Source: Geminicoccaceae bacterium
GTDB taxonomy: Bacteria > Pseudomonadota > Alphaproteobacteria > Geminicoccales > Geminicoccaceae
Length of the DNA stretch: 64,000 bases
Assembly (NCBI GenBank): GCA_028285265.1
Contig: JANQPX010000013.1
Span: 1 to 64,000 of the forward strand
Reading direction: 5' to 3'
The notes under the pieces were generated by a model. It ran no database searches, was not told where the DNA came from, and worked only from the letters and a program-made list of their open reading frames with translations. Made by a program: the position numbers and the translations under genes. This document shows positions 18,046 to 26,620 of the stretch, piece after piece (positions within the stretch are counted from its first letter, which is position 1; the number at the start of each line of letters is the position of its first letter).

Positions 18046-18866
18046 GATCCAAGGCTCTCCGTCAGGTGAAGTCGTTCGACCGCGTCCTTCGCGGTCATGC
18101 CGGGCGCAAGGCCCAGATGCCTCGCTCTTGTGTTGACATAGGATAGCCTGCCTTCTTCGTAGGTCGAGAGGCCATTGCCAATGCGCGCACTCATGGCATC
18201 CACTGCCGCTGCCGCGATGTCTCGCTGATCAAGGGCCGGAAGACGTCCGAGACCGGCCTCATCAAGGCCCACGCCGGCATCGTTGAAAAATGCGGCGTGG
18301 ACATTGATCTTCAGTGCTGCCTCTGGTCGCCCTCCCATCAAGCCGCCATGGGAGCCCGTGAGAACGATCTGGCCGATGTCGTCGGCGGTCACCAAGGATA
18401 CCGAGTCCATGCAAACCACGGACAGTGCGCCGTCTTGTGTTGCGACGACGCGCCTAGCTTCTTCAAGTTCCGGAATCGGCGTCCGCCAACAAGGCGCCTG
18501 TTGAAGTCGCTCCGCAGCATGAGATACCGGCATGCCAATAGTCACACCTAAGCTCGCAGCAATGTCATTGACACCGCTGATCTGCCCACGTGCTGCCATA
18601 TCCGAACCATCACCGATCCTGGCGGTGTGATGACTGCAAACGGCCGCCGCCATGCCGAGCTGTCCGCAATAGCCGAGGCACCCCTCACCGGCTCGATCCA
18701 ATCCGCCGCCAGCATCGTTCAAAATGATAGCTAGAAGACCAGCTCGGGCGGCGAGATAAGCGCAATAGACGCCCCCATGAGAACCGCAGATCACCATCTG
18801 ACCACGATGGTGTTGGTCGAAACGCGTCGCGCTATCAAGATGCAGGACGTGGCACCCGCTCGTCAT
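18042..18866 (-). CDS. Unknown protein made of two tandem homologous domains (GSHGG/NDAG)
   Basis: 274 residues formed by an internal duplication. Each half (about 10-122 and 153-266) has the same ordered motifs: GSHGG (28-32 and 171-175), NDAG followed by GLD.AG (50-60 and 195-205), ARIGDG or ARIGNG (82-87 and 228-233), and a closing G-M-x(7,8)-AERL/VERL. The regular spacing and the Gly/Asp/Ser/His content suggest an enzyme or binding fold in which each half contributes a site. I do not recognise a named family. The start at 18866 has AAGGGGAG upstream. It is the first gene of the minus-strand pair and overlaps the ThDP enzyme gene by four bases. Confidence 0.75.
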   Translation of the reverse strand: MTSGCHVLHLDSATRFDQHHRGQMVICGSHGGVYCAYLAARAGLLAIILNDAGGGLDRAGEGCLGYCGQLGMAAAVCSHHTARIGDGSDMAARGQISGVNDIAASLGVTIGMPVSHAAERLQQAPCWRTPIPELEEARRVVATQDGALSVVCMDSVSLVTADDIGQIVLTGSHGGLMGGRPEAALKINVHAAFFNDAGVGLDEAGLGRLPALDQRDIAAAAVDAMSARIGNGLSTYEEGRLSYVNTRARHLGLAPGMTAKDAVERLHLTESLGS

Positions 18867-18936
18867 CGCTGCTCCCCTTCTTGACCTCATCCTTCACCTA
18901 TAGCAGCGTCCAAGCAGAACCTGCAGGGAGCATGCC

Positions 18937-19941
18937 ATGGCAAGCGACGGGAATAATGTCGATCTCGAAACGCTCAAGAGCTTGCATTTGACCATGGCTC
19001 GCATCCGCGCGTTTGAAGAGGCAGCACTTCAAGCTTTAGACCGTGGCTTGGTCCTTGGCGCGATCCATCCGTCGATCGGTCAAGAAGCCGTTGCCGCTGG
19101 ACTTTGCAGCCAGCTCCGGAAGGATGACATCTTGCTCTCGACCCATCGCGGTCATGGCCACACCCTGGCCAAGGGCGCCGATCCTCGTTCGATGATGGCC
19201 GAGCTATTCGGACGCGAGAGCGGCACCTGCGGCGGCAAAGGTGGATCGATGCATATCGCCGACTTCGACGTCGGCATGCTCGGCGCGAATGGCGTTGTCG
19301 CCGCAAACATTCCCATCGCCACAGGCGCCGCGCATGCCATCAAGCTGAAAGGCGACGATCGAATCGTTGCGTGCATTTTTGGTGATGGCGCGATCAATCG
19401 TGGACCGTTCCTCGAGGGCCTGAACTGGGCCAGTATCTTTCGCCTTCCTATCCTATTTGTCTGCGAGGACAACGGCTTTGCTGCAACCACTCGTACGGAA
19501 GATTTGACGGCTGGCGAAGGGCCTGCGGCGCGCGCCGAGAGCCTCGGCATTCCGGCATTCAAGGTCGACGGCAATGATGTGCTTGCAGTGCAGGATCAGG
19601 CTTCCGATTTGGTCGATCGCATTCGTCACGGCGAAGGACCAAAACTGTTGGTCGCTGAGACCTATCGCTTAACTGGGCATACCGGTGCCGATCCGGCGAC
19701 CTATCGCTCAGGCGACGAGGTCGAGGCGGCGAAGCAGCGAGATCCGCTTAAGCGCACCGCAGCATGGCTCGCTGAGGCAGGCCTTGACCGCGCAGCCATC
19801 GATGCCCTCGACCATCAGGCCCAAGGGGAGATTGACGCGGCGGTCGCATCGGCCGAAGCAGCTCCATGGCCTTCGCCCGACGAAGCATTTCTCGATGTGC
19901 AAGACATCGGTGCAGAAAGCCAAGGACGCGCCCATGGCTGA
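18937..19941 (+). CDS. ThDP-dependent dehydrogenase E1, alpha subunit (pyruvate/acetoin/branched-chain type)
   Basis: 334 residues. Catalytic alpha subunit of a heterotetrameric 2-oxoacid or acetoin dehydrogenase E1. Family motifs: IHPSIGQEAVAAG, THRGHGHTLAKG, GGKGGSMHI, and the ThDP motif GDGAINRGPFLEGLNWAS...CEDNGFA. It lacks the Lys/Ala-rich leader of the housekeeping PdhA at 46 kb and is a separate paralogue. It starts 71 bases from the divergent duplicated protein, so the two gene sets share a short control region. The next gene overlaps by eight bases. Confidence 0.9.
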   Translation: MASDGNNVDLETLKSLHLTMARIRAFEEAALQALDRGLVLGAIHPSIGQEAVAAGLCSQLRKDDILLSTHRGHGHTLAKGADPRSMMAELFGRESGTCGGKGGSMHIADFDVGMLGANGVVAANIPIATGAAHAIKLKGDDRIVACIFGDGAINRGPFLEGLNWASIFRLPILFVCEDNGFAATTRTEDLTAGEGPAARAESLGIPAFKVDGNDVLAVQDQASDLVDRIRHGEGPKLLVAETYRLTGHTGADPATYRSGDEVEAAKQRDPLKRTAAWLAEAGLDRAAIDALDHQAQGEIDAAVASAEAAPWPSPDEAFLDVQDIGAESQGRAHG

Positions 19942-20926
19942 GCTTACTTACCTCGAAGCTGGCCGCCTTGCTGTGCTAGAAGCTATGCGGGCCGACCCCG
20001 ATGTTTGGGCCCTCGGCGAAGACCTGGGTCGCGGCGGTGTTTTTGGCCAATATCGAGGATTGACCGAGATATTTGGACCGGATCGGATCGTGGACACACC
20101 GATCTCAGAGGCTTGTATCATGGGTGCCGCCGTCGGCGCAGCGATGATGGGCACAAGACCGATCGTTGAGATGCGGTTTTCCGATTTTGCGCTATGCGCT
20201 GTGGACGAGCTTGTCAACCAAGCCGCAAAGGCGCGTTTCATGTTTGGGGGACAGACCCGTGTGCCGATGGTCGCGCGCCAACCGATCGGGATGTGGCGTT
20301 CATCGGCAGCGCAGCATAGCCAGTCGCTTGAAGGCTGGTATACGCATATCCCAGGACTGGTGGTGATGACGCCGTCGACGCCCACCGACAATTTCCTACT
20401 CCTCAGAGCTGCGATCGGTGCCGACGATCCAGTCGTCTATATGGAGCACAAGAACCTCTGGTCCTTGAAGCAAGACGTCGACACCGCATCGGCCACGCAG
20501 GTGGATCCAATCAACGAGATCGGGAAAGCGTCTGTCATCCGTGACGGCAGAGACATCACCATCGTCACCTGGTCGGCCATGGTCTACGAAGCTCTGAAGG
20601 CTGCTGATCTTTGCCAAGCATCCGGCGTTCAGATCGAAGTCATCGACTTGCGGACGCTTTGGCCTTGGGATGTCGAAACAGTGCTCACCTCGGTCAAGAA
20701 AACCGGCCGGCTGTTGATCGTCCATGAAGCGGTGCAGGTTGGCGGATTTGGAGCCGAAATTGCGGCGACCGTTGCAGAGAAGGCATTTGCCGACTTGAAA
20801 GCACCCATCAAACGTTTGGGTGCGCCGCGCATTCTGATCGGCTACGCACCGCCTCTTGAGAATCAAGTCAAAATCATGGCTAAGCGCGATATCGCGCCTT
20901 TGGCTCTATCCCTTATGGAAAGCTGA
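19934..20926 (+). CDS. ThDP-dependent dehydrogenase E1, beta subunit
   Basis: 330 residues from ATG 19934; a longer open frame exists upstream but lies within the alpha gene and is not needed. Motifs: ALGEDLGRGG, FGPDRIVDTPISE, MRFSDFALCAVDEL, QHSQSLEGWYTHIPG, and C-terminal EAVQVGGFGAE. Unlike the housekeeping PdhB it has no lipoyl domain. It should form an alpha2-beta2 enzyme with the preceding product. No E2 or E3 gene is present in this cluster; the complex would have to borrow them, for example from the pdh operon, or act as a decarboxylase alone. The stop overlaps the next start (TGATG). Confidence 0.9.
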   Translation: MAELTYLEAGRLAVLEAMRADPDVWALGEDLGRGGVFGQYRGLTEIFGPDRIVDTPISEACIMGAAVGAAMMGTRPIVEMRFSDFALCAVDELVNQAAKARFMFGGQTRVPMVARQPIGMWRSSAAQHSQSLEGWYTHIPGLVVMTPSTPTDNFLLLRAAIGADDPVVYMEHKNLWSLKQDVDTASATQVDPINEIGKASVIRDGRDITIVTWSAMVYEALKAADLCQASGVQIEVIDLRTLWPWDVETVLTSVKKTGRLLIVHEAVQVGGFGAEIAATVAEKAFADLKAPIKRLGAPRILIGYAPPLENQVKIMAKRDIAPLALSLMES

Positions 20927-22656
20927 TGACCTCAAGCAACGAGATGACCGGAGGCGAAGCTCTAGCGCGCACCCTCCAAGCTCACAATGTCGGCCCCATT
21001 TTTGGCATGGGAGGCTTTCAACTCCTCCCCTTCTACGATGCGGCCCGCCGTCTCGGCCTTGCTCACAGCCTAATCAGTGACGAACGGAATGGTGCCTTCG
21101 CCGCAGATGCCTATGCCCGGATCACTGGACGGGTCGGCGTTTGTGATGGAACGCTGGGCCCAGGGGCCACCAACCTGGTAACCGGCCTGGTCGAGAGCCT
21201 GAATGGTGGCACGCCAGTCGTGGCGATCGTCGGCGACGCCCACCGGGCGCATAGCGGCAAAAACATGACCCAAGAGGCACGTCAGCTCGAGATTCTACGC
21301 CCTGCGGTTAAGGACGTTCTTCGGGTCGAGCGCATCGAACGTTTACCAGAAATGACGCGGCGCGCTTTCATGATTGCCACCACCGGACGGGCCGGGCCTG
21401 TCCTCCTCGATATTCCCGAAGACATCGCGCACGAGACCTTTGGTTTTTCTCCTGAGGACCTCGAAGCGGATCCAAGATATCAGGCAATCCCAGCGCTTCG
21501 CTGCCGGCCCGATCATGCGAGTATCGAGCAGGCTGCTCAGCTTCTGGCCACGGCCGAGCGACCGCTCATTCTCGCCGGCGGCGGCGTCCATCTATCAGGT
21601 GCTGCGGAAGCGCTGCAAGAATTTGCAGAGCAAGAGAGCATACCAGTGGCGCATACCCTCTCCGGTAAGGGCGCGATTGCCTGTAGCCATCCCCTATCCG
21701 CCGGAATCTTCGGTCGCTACTCGCGCATCGCGAACGACGTGATTGAACGAGCTGACATGCTCTTAGCAATCGGTTGCAAGCTCGGCGAGATTGCAACCAA
21801 GCGCTATACCGTTCCACCGGCAGGTAAGCCTTTGATCCATCTCGATATCGATGCAGGCGAGATTGGCCGAACCTATTCGAGCACCTTGCCTCTATGGGGC
21901 GATGCCCTGGCCGGCATGAGTGATTTGCGTGCAGCGCTCCATCGCGGGGCGGACGCACGCCGTCAAAGCCGCCAAGCGTATGCCGACGAGATCAAGGAAC
22001 GCATGGAGGCCTGGCTTCGGGACTCGATGAGCAAGCTAACGTCCGATGCGCAACCCATCGGTATGGGCCGACTGATGCATGAGCTTCGAGCCGCCATGCC
22101 AGATCACGGAATCCTGGTCGCCGATGGCGGTTTTGCCGCACATTGGGGGGGACTGCTCTTTGACACGCGTGTCACGGGTCGGAGTTTTGTGCCGGATCGA
22201 GGTTTCGCCTCGATCGGCTACGGACTTCCCGGCGCGATTGGTGCAAAACTTGGCGCGCCAGACCGTCCGATTGTCGCCATCACAGGCGATGGCGGCTTCA
22301 ATATGACGTTGGGCGAACTTGAAACGGCCCGCCGCCTCGGCCTCAACGTCGTGATCGTTGTGGTCAATAATGCGGCGTCTGGCTATGTCAAAGCGCTGCA
22401 GCATCTGATGTATGGCGAAGGCGCCTATCAAAGTTCGGACCTCACTGAGACCCATTACGCCGAAACAGCGATCGCATTTGGATGCGTCGGCATAAGAGTT
22501 GAGGATCCAGCTGACCTTCAAAGGGCGTTCGACCAGGCCTTCAAGGCTCCCGGGCCAGCCGTCATCGACGTCATCGTGACGCGAGATCCAGCGCACATGT
22601 TGCCCGGTGTCGACAGCCGTGCGGTGACGGCCAAAAAAGGCGATCGCATTGCATAA
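20926..22656 (+). CDS. Thiamine diphosphate-dependent enzyme, acetolactate synthase large-subunit-like
   Basis: 576 residues, full length. PYR domain with catalytic Glu53 in ISDERNGAFAADAYAR and the loop GTLGPGATNLVTGL; middle domain LILAGGGVHLSGA; PP domain GDGGFNMTLGELETARRL...VVVNNAASGY. The small regulatory subunit of true acetolactate synthase is absent nearby, so an anabolic role in branched-chain amino acids is less likely than a catabolic one. Start and preceding stop share a base (TGATG), so E1 alpha, E1 beta and this enzyme form one tightly coupled operon. Confidence 0.9.
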   Translation: MTSSNEMTGGEALARTLQAHNVGPIFGMGGFQLLPFYDAARRLGLAHSLISDERNGAFAADAYARITGRVGVCDGTLGPGATNLVTGLVESLNGGTPVVAIVGDAHRAHSGKNMTQEARQLEILRPAVKDVLRVERIERLPEMTRRAFMIATTGRAGPVLLDIPEDIAHETFGFSPEDLEADPRYQAIPALRCRPDHASIEQAAQLLATAERPLILAGGGVHLSGAAEALQEFAEQESIPVAHTLSGKGAIACSHPLSAGIFGRYSRIANDVIERADMLLAIGCKLGEIATKRYTVPPAGKPLIHLDIDAGEIGRTYSSTLPLWGDALAGMSDLRAALHRGADARRQSRQAYADEIKERMEAWLRDSMSKLTSDAQPIGMGRLMHELRAAMPDHGILVADGGFAAHWGGLLFDTRVTGRSFVPDRGFASIGYGLPGAIGAKLGAPDRPIVAITGDGGFNMTLGELETARRLGLNVVIVVVNNAASGYVKALQHLMYGEGAYQSSDLTETHYAETAIAFGCVGIRVEDPADLQRAFDQAFKAPGPAVIDVIVTRDPAHMLPGVDSRAVTAKKGDRIA

Positions 22657-22877
22657 TGAGGTTTGGCCGGCGCGAGGTGGCGGCATACCTCGATCAATCC
22701 GCGCTAAAGACGCTGGCTCATACGGTTCGATAAGCGAGCAAGTCCTCGTCGTTTCACCGCGGCGACGACAATCGAGGCTATGGATCTAAGCGTGCGGATC
22801 GGTCGTCAAGCGGCCTTGCACGCATAGGCCAGCGTCATCACTACGTGGTATGGCTAACCTACCGAGGCGCCATAAAA

Positions 22878-22903
22878 AATGCCCCGGCCGTCGCCGGGGC
22901 ATT
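22878..22903 (-). terminator. Intrinsic terminator
   Basis: Perfect 11-pair stem AATGCCCCGGC/GCCGGGGCATT with a four-base loop. Read on the minus strand it is followed by a run of six T, placing it 36 bases beyond the stop of the SH3/coiled-coil gene. It may also stop plus-strand transcription from the ThDP operon, where the T-run is weaker. Confidence 0.85.
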
Positions 22904-22938
22904 CTTTGTCATTCGAAGGCTCGGATCAGAACGCGTCG

Positions 22939-24021
22939 CTAAGCTTCAGGCTCGATCAATTCGCCAAAGATAAAGCCTCGGACACCATCAACAGTCTCAA
23001 CCTCGAACCAATTCCTGCCGGCAACTTTGTTCAATACCATCACCGAATCACCACGCTTTGCGAAGCCCACACGCTGGGAATCAGGATCGGGAGCCGCACG
23101 CACATTCGAAGCGCGGACGGCCTGATAGCGAACGCCAAGGCCATCACTTGAGGGCACGGCACCGTTGGTCGCAGCAGCCGCCGCTTCCTCTTCCTCCAGC
23201 TTGCTCACATCGATGGGCTCGCCGCCGAGCAGGACCGACCGCAACATGCCGGCGATCTGCTTTCGCACCTTGGAGAGTTCACGATCAGCGTCGTTGCGCG
23301 CCTCGCGTTGCTCACCGACTTTGAAATTGGCTTCATCCAGCTCGGTGCGCGTTGCTTCCAGCTGCCCCGTAAGCTCAGCGATTTCACCACGCAGCTGGGC
23401 GACCTCGTCGTCGGCCGTCGCGAGAGACAACTCTAGTTGGCGGACCTGTTCCTCAGCATTGCCGCGCGCTGCCACCTCTTGCTCGATCCTGTCCTGGCGC
23501 TGCTCAAGCTGCTCTGCCTGTTCGGAAATCTCCAGCCTTGAGCGCTCAACATTGTCCGTCAACTCGCTAATTTGTCGTTGAGCTTCGTTGTTCTGCGCCT
23601 CAAGGTTGAACCGATCACTTTGGACTTCGGCAAGTGATGCCGCCAAACGGTTGTTCTCCTGAATGCTTGTTTCAAGCTCTTCACGAAGTTCGGCAGCCAT
23701 CGCCGCAAGTTCCGTGGCCTGGCGCAATTCGTCGAGCTTTGCCCTGGCACCGGAGAGCGCTTCGTTAAGATCCGATGCCGCCGAGTCAAGCTCTTCGAAA
23801 GATGGCGTATTACCCGCTTTCTCCAGAATGTCCGACGAGACGGCAGGAGTGGCAGGCTCAGTCGCGTTCGGCAACAAGAGCTCATTCGTGCTCAGCGGGC
23901 TATCCGACGTTGTATCTTGGGCCAAAGCTGTCGTGGTCGCAGCACCCCAGCCAAAGACAAGCCCAGCGGCGAGCATGGTCCGGCTGAGCAGAATTTTCCG
24001 TGATCCGACACGTTGGGACAT
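22939..24021 (-). CDS. Secreted coiled-coil protein with C-terminal SH3 domain
   Basis: 360 residues. Signal peptide about 1-35 ending in TTALAQD. Residues 70-270 form a long coiled coil rich in Glu, Gln, Arg and Leu (repeated LEEQ-type heptads). After an Ala/Glu linker, the last 65 residues are a bacterial SH3 domain (VRASNVRAAPDPDSQRVGF, WFEVETVDGVRGFI). This layout suggests a periplasmic protein that binds peptidoglycan and reaches across the periplasm. ATG 24021 has GAGGGG upstream. A clear terminator lies just after the stop. The next gene upstream encodes another secreted helical protein. Confidence 0.8.
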   Translation of the reverse strand: MSQRVGSRKILLSRTMLAAGLVFGWGAATTTALAQDTTSDSPLSTNELLLPNATEPATPAVSSDILEKAGNTPSFEELDSAASDLNEALSGARAKLDELRQATELAAMAAELREELETSIQENNRLAASLAEVQSDRFNLEAQNNEAQRQISELTDNVERSRLEISEQAEQLEQRQDRIEQEVAARGNAEEQVRQLELSLATADDEVAQLRGEIAELTGQLEATRTELDEANFKVGEQREARNDADRELSKVRKQIAGMLRSVLLGGEPIDVSKLEEEEAAAAATNGAVPSSDGLGVRYQAVRASNVRAAPDPDSQRVGFAKRGDSVMVLNKVAGRNWFEVETVDGVRGFIFGELIEPEA

Positions 24022-24228
24022 GCGCTTTCACCCCTCCAATCATTTTTAGCCCTGAGGTGAAAATCCCCAAGGCGCAGGCGGAGTTTAATAAGCTCGTTTC
24101 AAGGGAACGACAAGAGTTAGAGACAAATATCGCTCAAATGCGACAGAAATGTCGGAGAACCTTCAATTCGAGGTTTGCAAAATCACCATTTCGTGGGTTG
24201 TTGGCCCTATGGCAACAGGGCGCATGGC

Positions 24229-25062
24229 TCAATCCGCCGATGCGCCTTTGGTGGCTTTCAGTTTGGCAGCCGTCGAAGCTGCCCAGGAGGTGATGTCTTC
24301 CTTCGTCAAATCCCCGTCGTGCTGACGCTCAAATTCGATATCGGTTCGTGCGACAGCAAGAGTTTGCAACGCTTCGAAGATCTTCGCGCGTACGGATTCG
24401 ACATCGCGCAAGGCCGACGTTTGCGCCTCGTGCATATAGGCGAGCTCAAGTCGGGTATTTTGAAGCGAATCGTGGAGTCCTCCATCGTCGGCCTGCAACC
24501 CAGCGGGACGACGGTTAGAGAGCTTGGTGTCAGACTGCGTCTGCGCCGGAAGGAGCCCGTCGGAATCGAGCCGGCTATCAGACCACTCGTCTCCAGACGT
24601 TTTCTCTGGCCTCTGTAGGACACTCCGAAGCGCATCAAGTTCCAGCCTTGCCTCTTCAGCAGCGGCCGTCATCCGTGCAATCTCCTTAGCAGCTTCGCGC
24701 TCGCGTTGTCCCAAAGCCCGTCGCGCCTCGGTAACTTCACGAAGGATCGTGCCGAGATGACGATTCCAACGCCTGCTCAACGAGATTTCCTGCCGGATTG
24801 CCTCCAGCACCATCGGTGTCTCGGCATTCGATGCTGATAGCTGTTCTACGCGTTCGCTCGCCGTCTCGAGGATCACGGCGATGGTTTCAGCATGCTCATG
24901 GAGTTCTTCGATCGTCCGCTCACCGCGTGAGTCGGTCTTGATTTCAGAGCCTGTTGATTCAGCATAGGACGCCGTTGGCAAAATCAACAAAAGCGCCATT
25001 AATACGCCGATCATAATGCACTTATGGTTGATGTCTCGCCCAAACGAAGCTGAAGCCGACAT
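24229..25062 (-). CDS. Secreted helical (coiled-coil) protein, unknown function
   Basis: 277 residues with a signal peptide (hydrophobic 16-31, cleavage near SYAES). Two helical parts (about 48-140 and 195-255) are joined by a polar linker. The helices carry heptad-like leucines (ILETASERVEQLSASN, EARLELDALRSVL). No known domain. The ATG has AAGGAG upstream at ideal spacing. It precedes the SH3/coiled-coil gene on the same strand with about 200 bases between, so the two may be linked in function but perhaps not in transcript. Confidence 0.65.
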   Translation of the reverse strand: MSASASFGRDINHKCIMIGVLMALLLILPTASYAESTGSEIKTDSRGERTIEELHEHAETIAVILETASERVEQLSASNAETPMVLEAIRQEISLSRRWNRHLGTILREVTEARRALGQREREAAKEIARMTAAAEEARLELDALRSVLQRPEKTSGDEWSDSRLDSDGLLPAQTQSDTKLSNRRPAGLQADDGGLHDSLQNTRLELAYMHEAQTSALRDVESVRAKIFEALQTLAVARTDIEFERQHDGDLTKEDITSWAASTAAKLKATKGASAD

Positions 25063-25245
25063 GACATCTCCTTTTCCTATTTTTCGAATTGTGCTCTGAA
25101 CCGGAACAACCCTGGGGTCAGAAATTTCTATCTAGTCGAATAGTTAGTCAATTTCAATCAATCGGAAGGCAAATTATTAGTCAAAATTAAACTATAAATC
25201 CGAATTTTAAACAATTTTTAGTAGATAACTACAAAAAAGAAAGTC

Positions 25246-26373
25246 CTAACGAAGTGTTACCCTGTACGGCGCGAGAACATCGGCCGTAAGGCCGAGTGCA
25301 CCAACATCCTCGGGCAGTTGCGAGCCAAGTACCAAGGCCGCTGCAACACGAGCAAGGGCTGGTGCCGTTTGAATGCCATAGCCGCCCTGCCCAGCAAGCC
25401 AGAAAAAGCCGGGACATGCCTGATCGAATCCGACCACCGGCGTGTTATCAGCGACAAAGCTGCGAAGGCCGGCCCATCGTCTCGTAATCCGCGCGACGTT
25501 CCACTTCGTCGCCCGCTCGATCCTGTCGACGGCCAGGGCCACATCGAGTTCCTCTGGCTGGGCGTCGGTCGGACCACAAGGCGTCTCGTCGGCAGGGGAT
25601 CCCAGTAGGAGACCTGACTCTGGCTTAAAGTAGAAGGTCTCATCGACATCAACAACGATGGGCCAGCCAGGATCGATCGTGTCTTGGGGGTCAAAGATGA
25701 ACGCCGTCCGTCGCTTTGGCACCAACCCAACCTTGGCTGCGCCAGCGCGCTCTGCGATCTCATCCGCCCAAGCGCCCGCGGCATTGATCACGAGTTCGCT
25801 AGAAAAGGTCCCGCCACCACTCGTGATTTCCCAGCCGGATGTGCCTCGACGAAGACTCGTGACCTCTGCATTGAGAACAAGTCTGCCGCCACGCTGGCGA
25901 AACCCTCTAAGAAAGCCTTGATGAATGGCTGCGACGTCCATATCCATTGCCGAATCATCGGCTAGCGCGGCAGCGGCATAGTCAGGGCGAAGGGCCGGTA
26001 GTCGTTCGGCCAGGCCGTGTGCGTCCAGACGTTCCAGGCGATCAATCTGTTTTCGAAGCTCAATCTCAACCTTGTCCAGCGCTGTGACCTGATCAGACCG
26101 TGCGATGAGAAGTTCGCCACGCGGAGATAGCACCGCTCGGTCTGCAAGCCCGCCAGCCTGCTGTTCGTAAAAGGCACGACTTGCCGCGGTCAGCTGACGG
26201 ATTGGTCGATTGCCGTAAGCCGGTGCGAAGACCGCTGCCGAACGTCCCGTCGTGTGATAACCGGGCTGATCCTCGCGCTCCAAAAGAAGAACTGAGGCGT
26301 GTTCTGAGAGCGTGTAGGCCACCGAGGCACCGGCCATTCCCGCGCCAATGACAACAATGTCGACTCTGTCCAT
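25246..26373 (-). CDS. FAD-dependent oxidoreductase of the DAO family (D-arginine dehydrogenase-like)
   Basis: 375 residues. N-terminal dinucleotide fold VVIGAGMAGASVAY, the LLEREDQPGYHTTGRSAA segment typical of D-arginine/D-amino-acid dehydrogenases, and C-terminal FAD contact GFFWLAGQGGYGIQTAPA. The start at 26373 is chosen because AGGAAG precedes it and the FAD motif follows six residues later; a longer frame upstream has no support. It probably oxidises an amine of a D-amino acid or similar compound; the exact substrate is open. Divergent from imuB, whose LexA box lies about 100 bases upstream. Confidence 0.85.
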   Translation of the reverse strand: MDRVDIVVIGAGMAGASVAYTLSEHASVLLLEREDQPGYHTTGRSAAVFAPAYGNRPIRQLTAASRAFYEQQAGGLADRAVLSPRGELLIARSDQVTALDKVEIELRKQIDRLERLDAHGLAERLPALRPDYAAAALADDSAMDMDVAAIHQGFLRGFRQRGGRLVLNAEVTSLRRGTSGWEITSGGGTFSSELVINAAGAWADEIAERAGAAKVGLVPKRRTAFIFDPQDTIDPGWPIVVDVDETFYFKPESGLLLGSPADETPCGPTDAQPEELDVALAVDRIERATKWNVARITRRWAGLRSFVADNTPVVGFDQACPGFFWLAGQGGYGIQTAPALARVAAALVLGSQLPEDVGALGLTADVLAPYRVTLR

Positions 26374-26473
26374 AGCGTTCTTCCTGGCATCTCGCAGCGC
26401 CGCGATACGAAGCCTACTCCATGCCAGGATTTTGACATGTTGTTCTGTCTTGACAATGCTGTTCCCATCTATA

Positions 26474-26488
26474 GAACAAAACAAGAAC
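26474..26488. promoter_or_regulatory. LexA box (SOS operator)
   Basis: GAACAAAACAAGAAC, a perfect match to the alphaproteobacterial LexA site GAAC-N7-GAAC (same as GTTC-N7-GTTC on the other strand). It lies 130 bases before the imuB start, in the shared control region with the flavin oxidase gene. A TTGACA is found just upstream at 26450-26455. Confidence 0.85.
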
Positions 26489-26620
26489 ATTACTCCACAA
26501 TAATCGCTGGCAGATCGCATGCCGCCCAGGTGGCGTTCTTCGTTAGTCCACGGAACGCAAGGATTTTTTCTATGGTTTCAACAGAGCGTCGATGGCTGTT
26601 GAGCAATGAGGGAGATGATA

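Noticed and set aside
19685..19933. Upstream extension of the E1 beta frame
   Set aside because: It runs within the E1 alpha gene; the beta family starts at ATG 19934, overlapping alpha by only eight bases.
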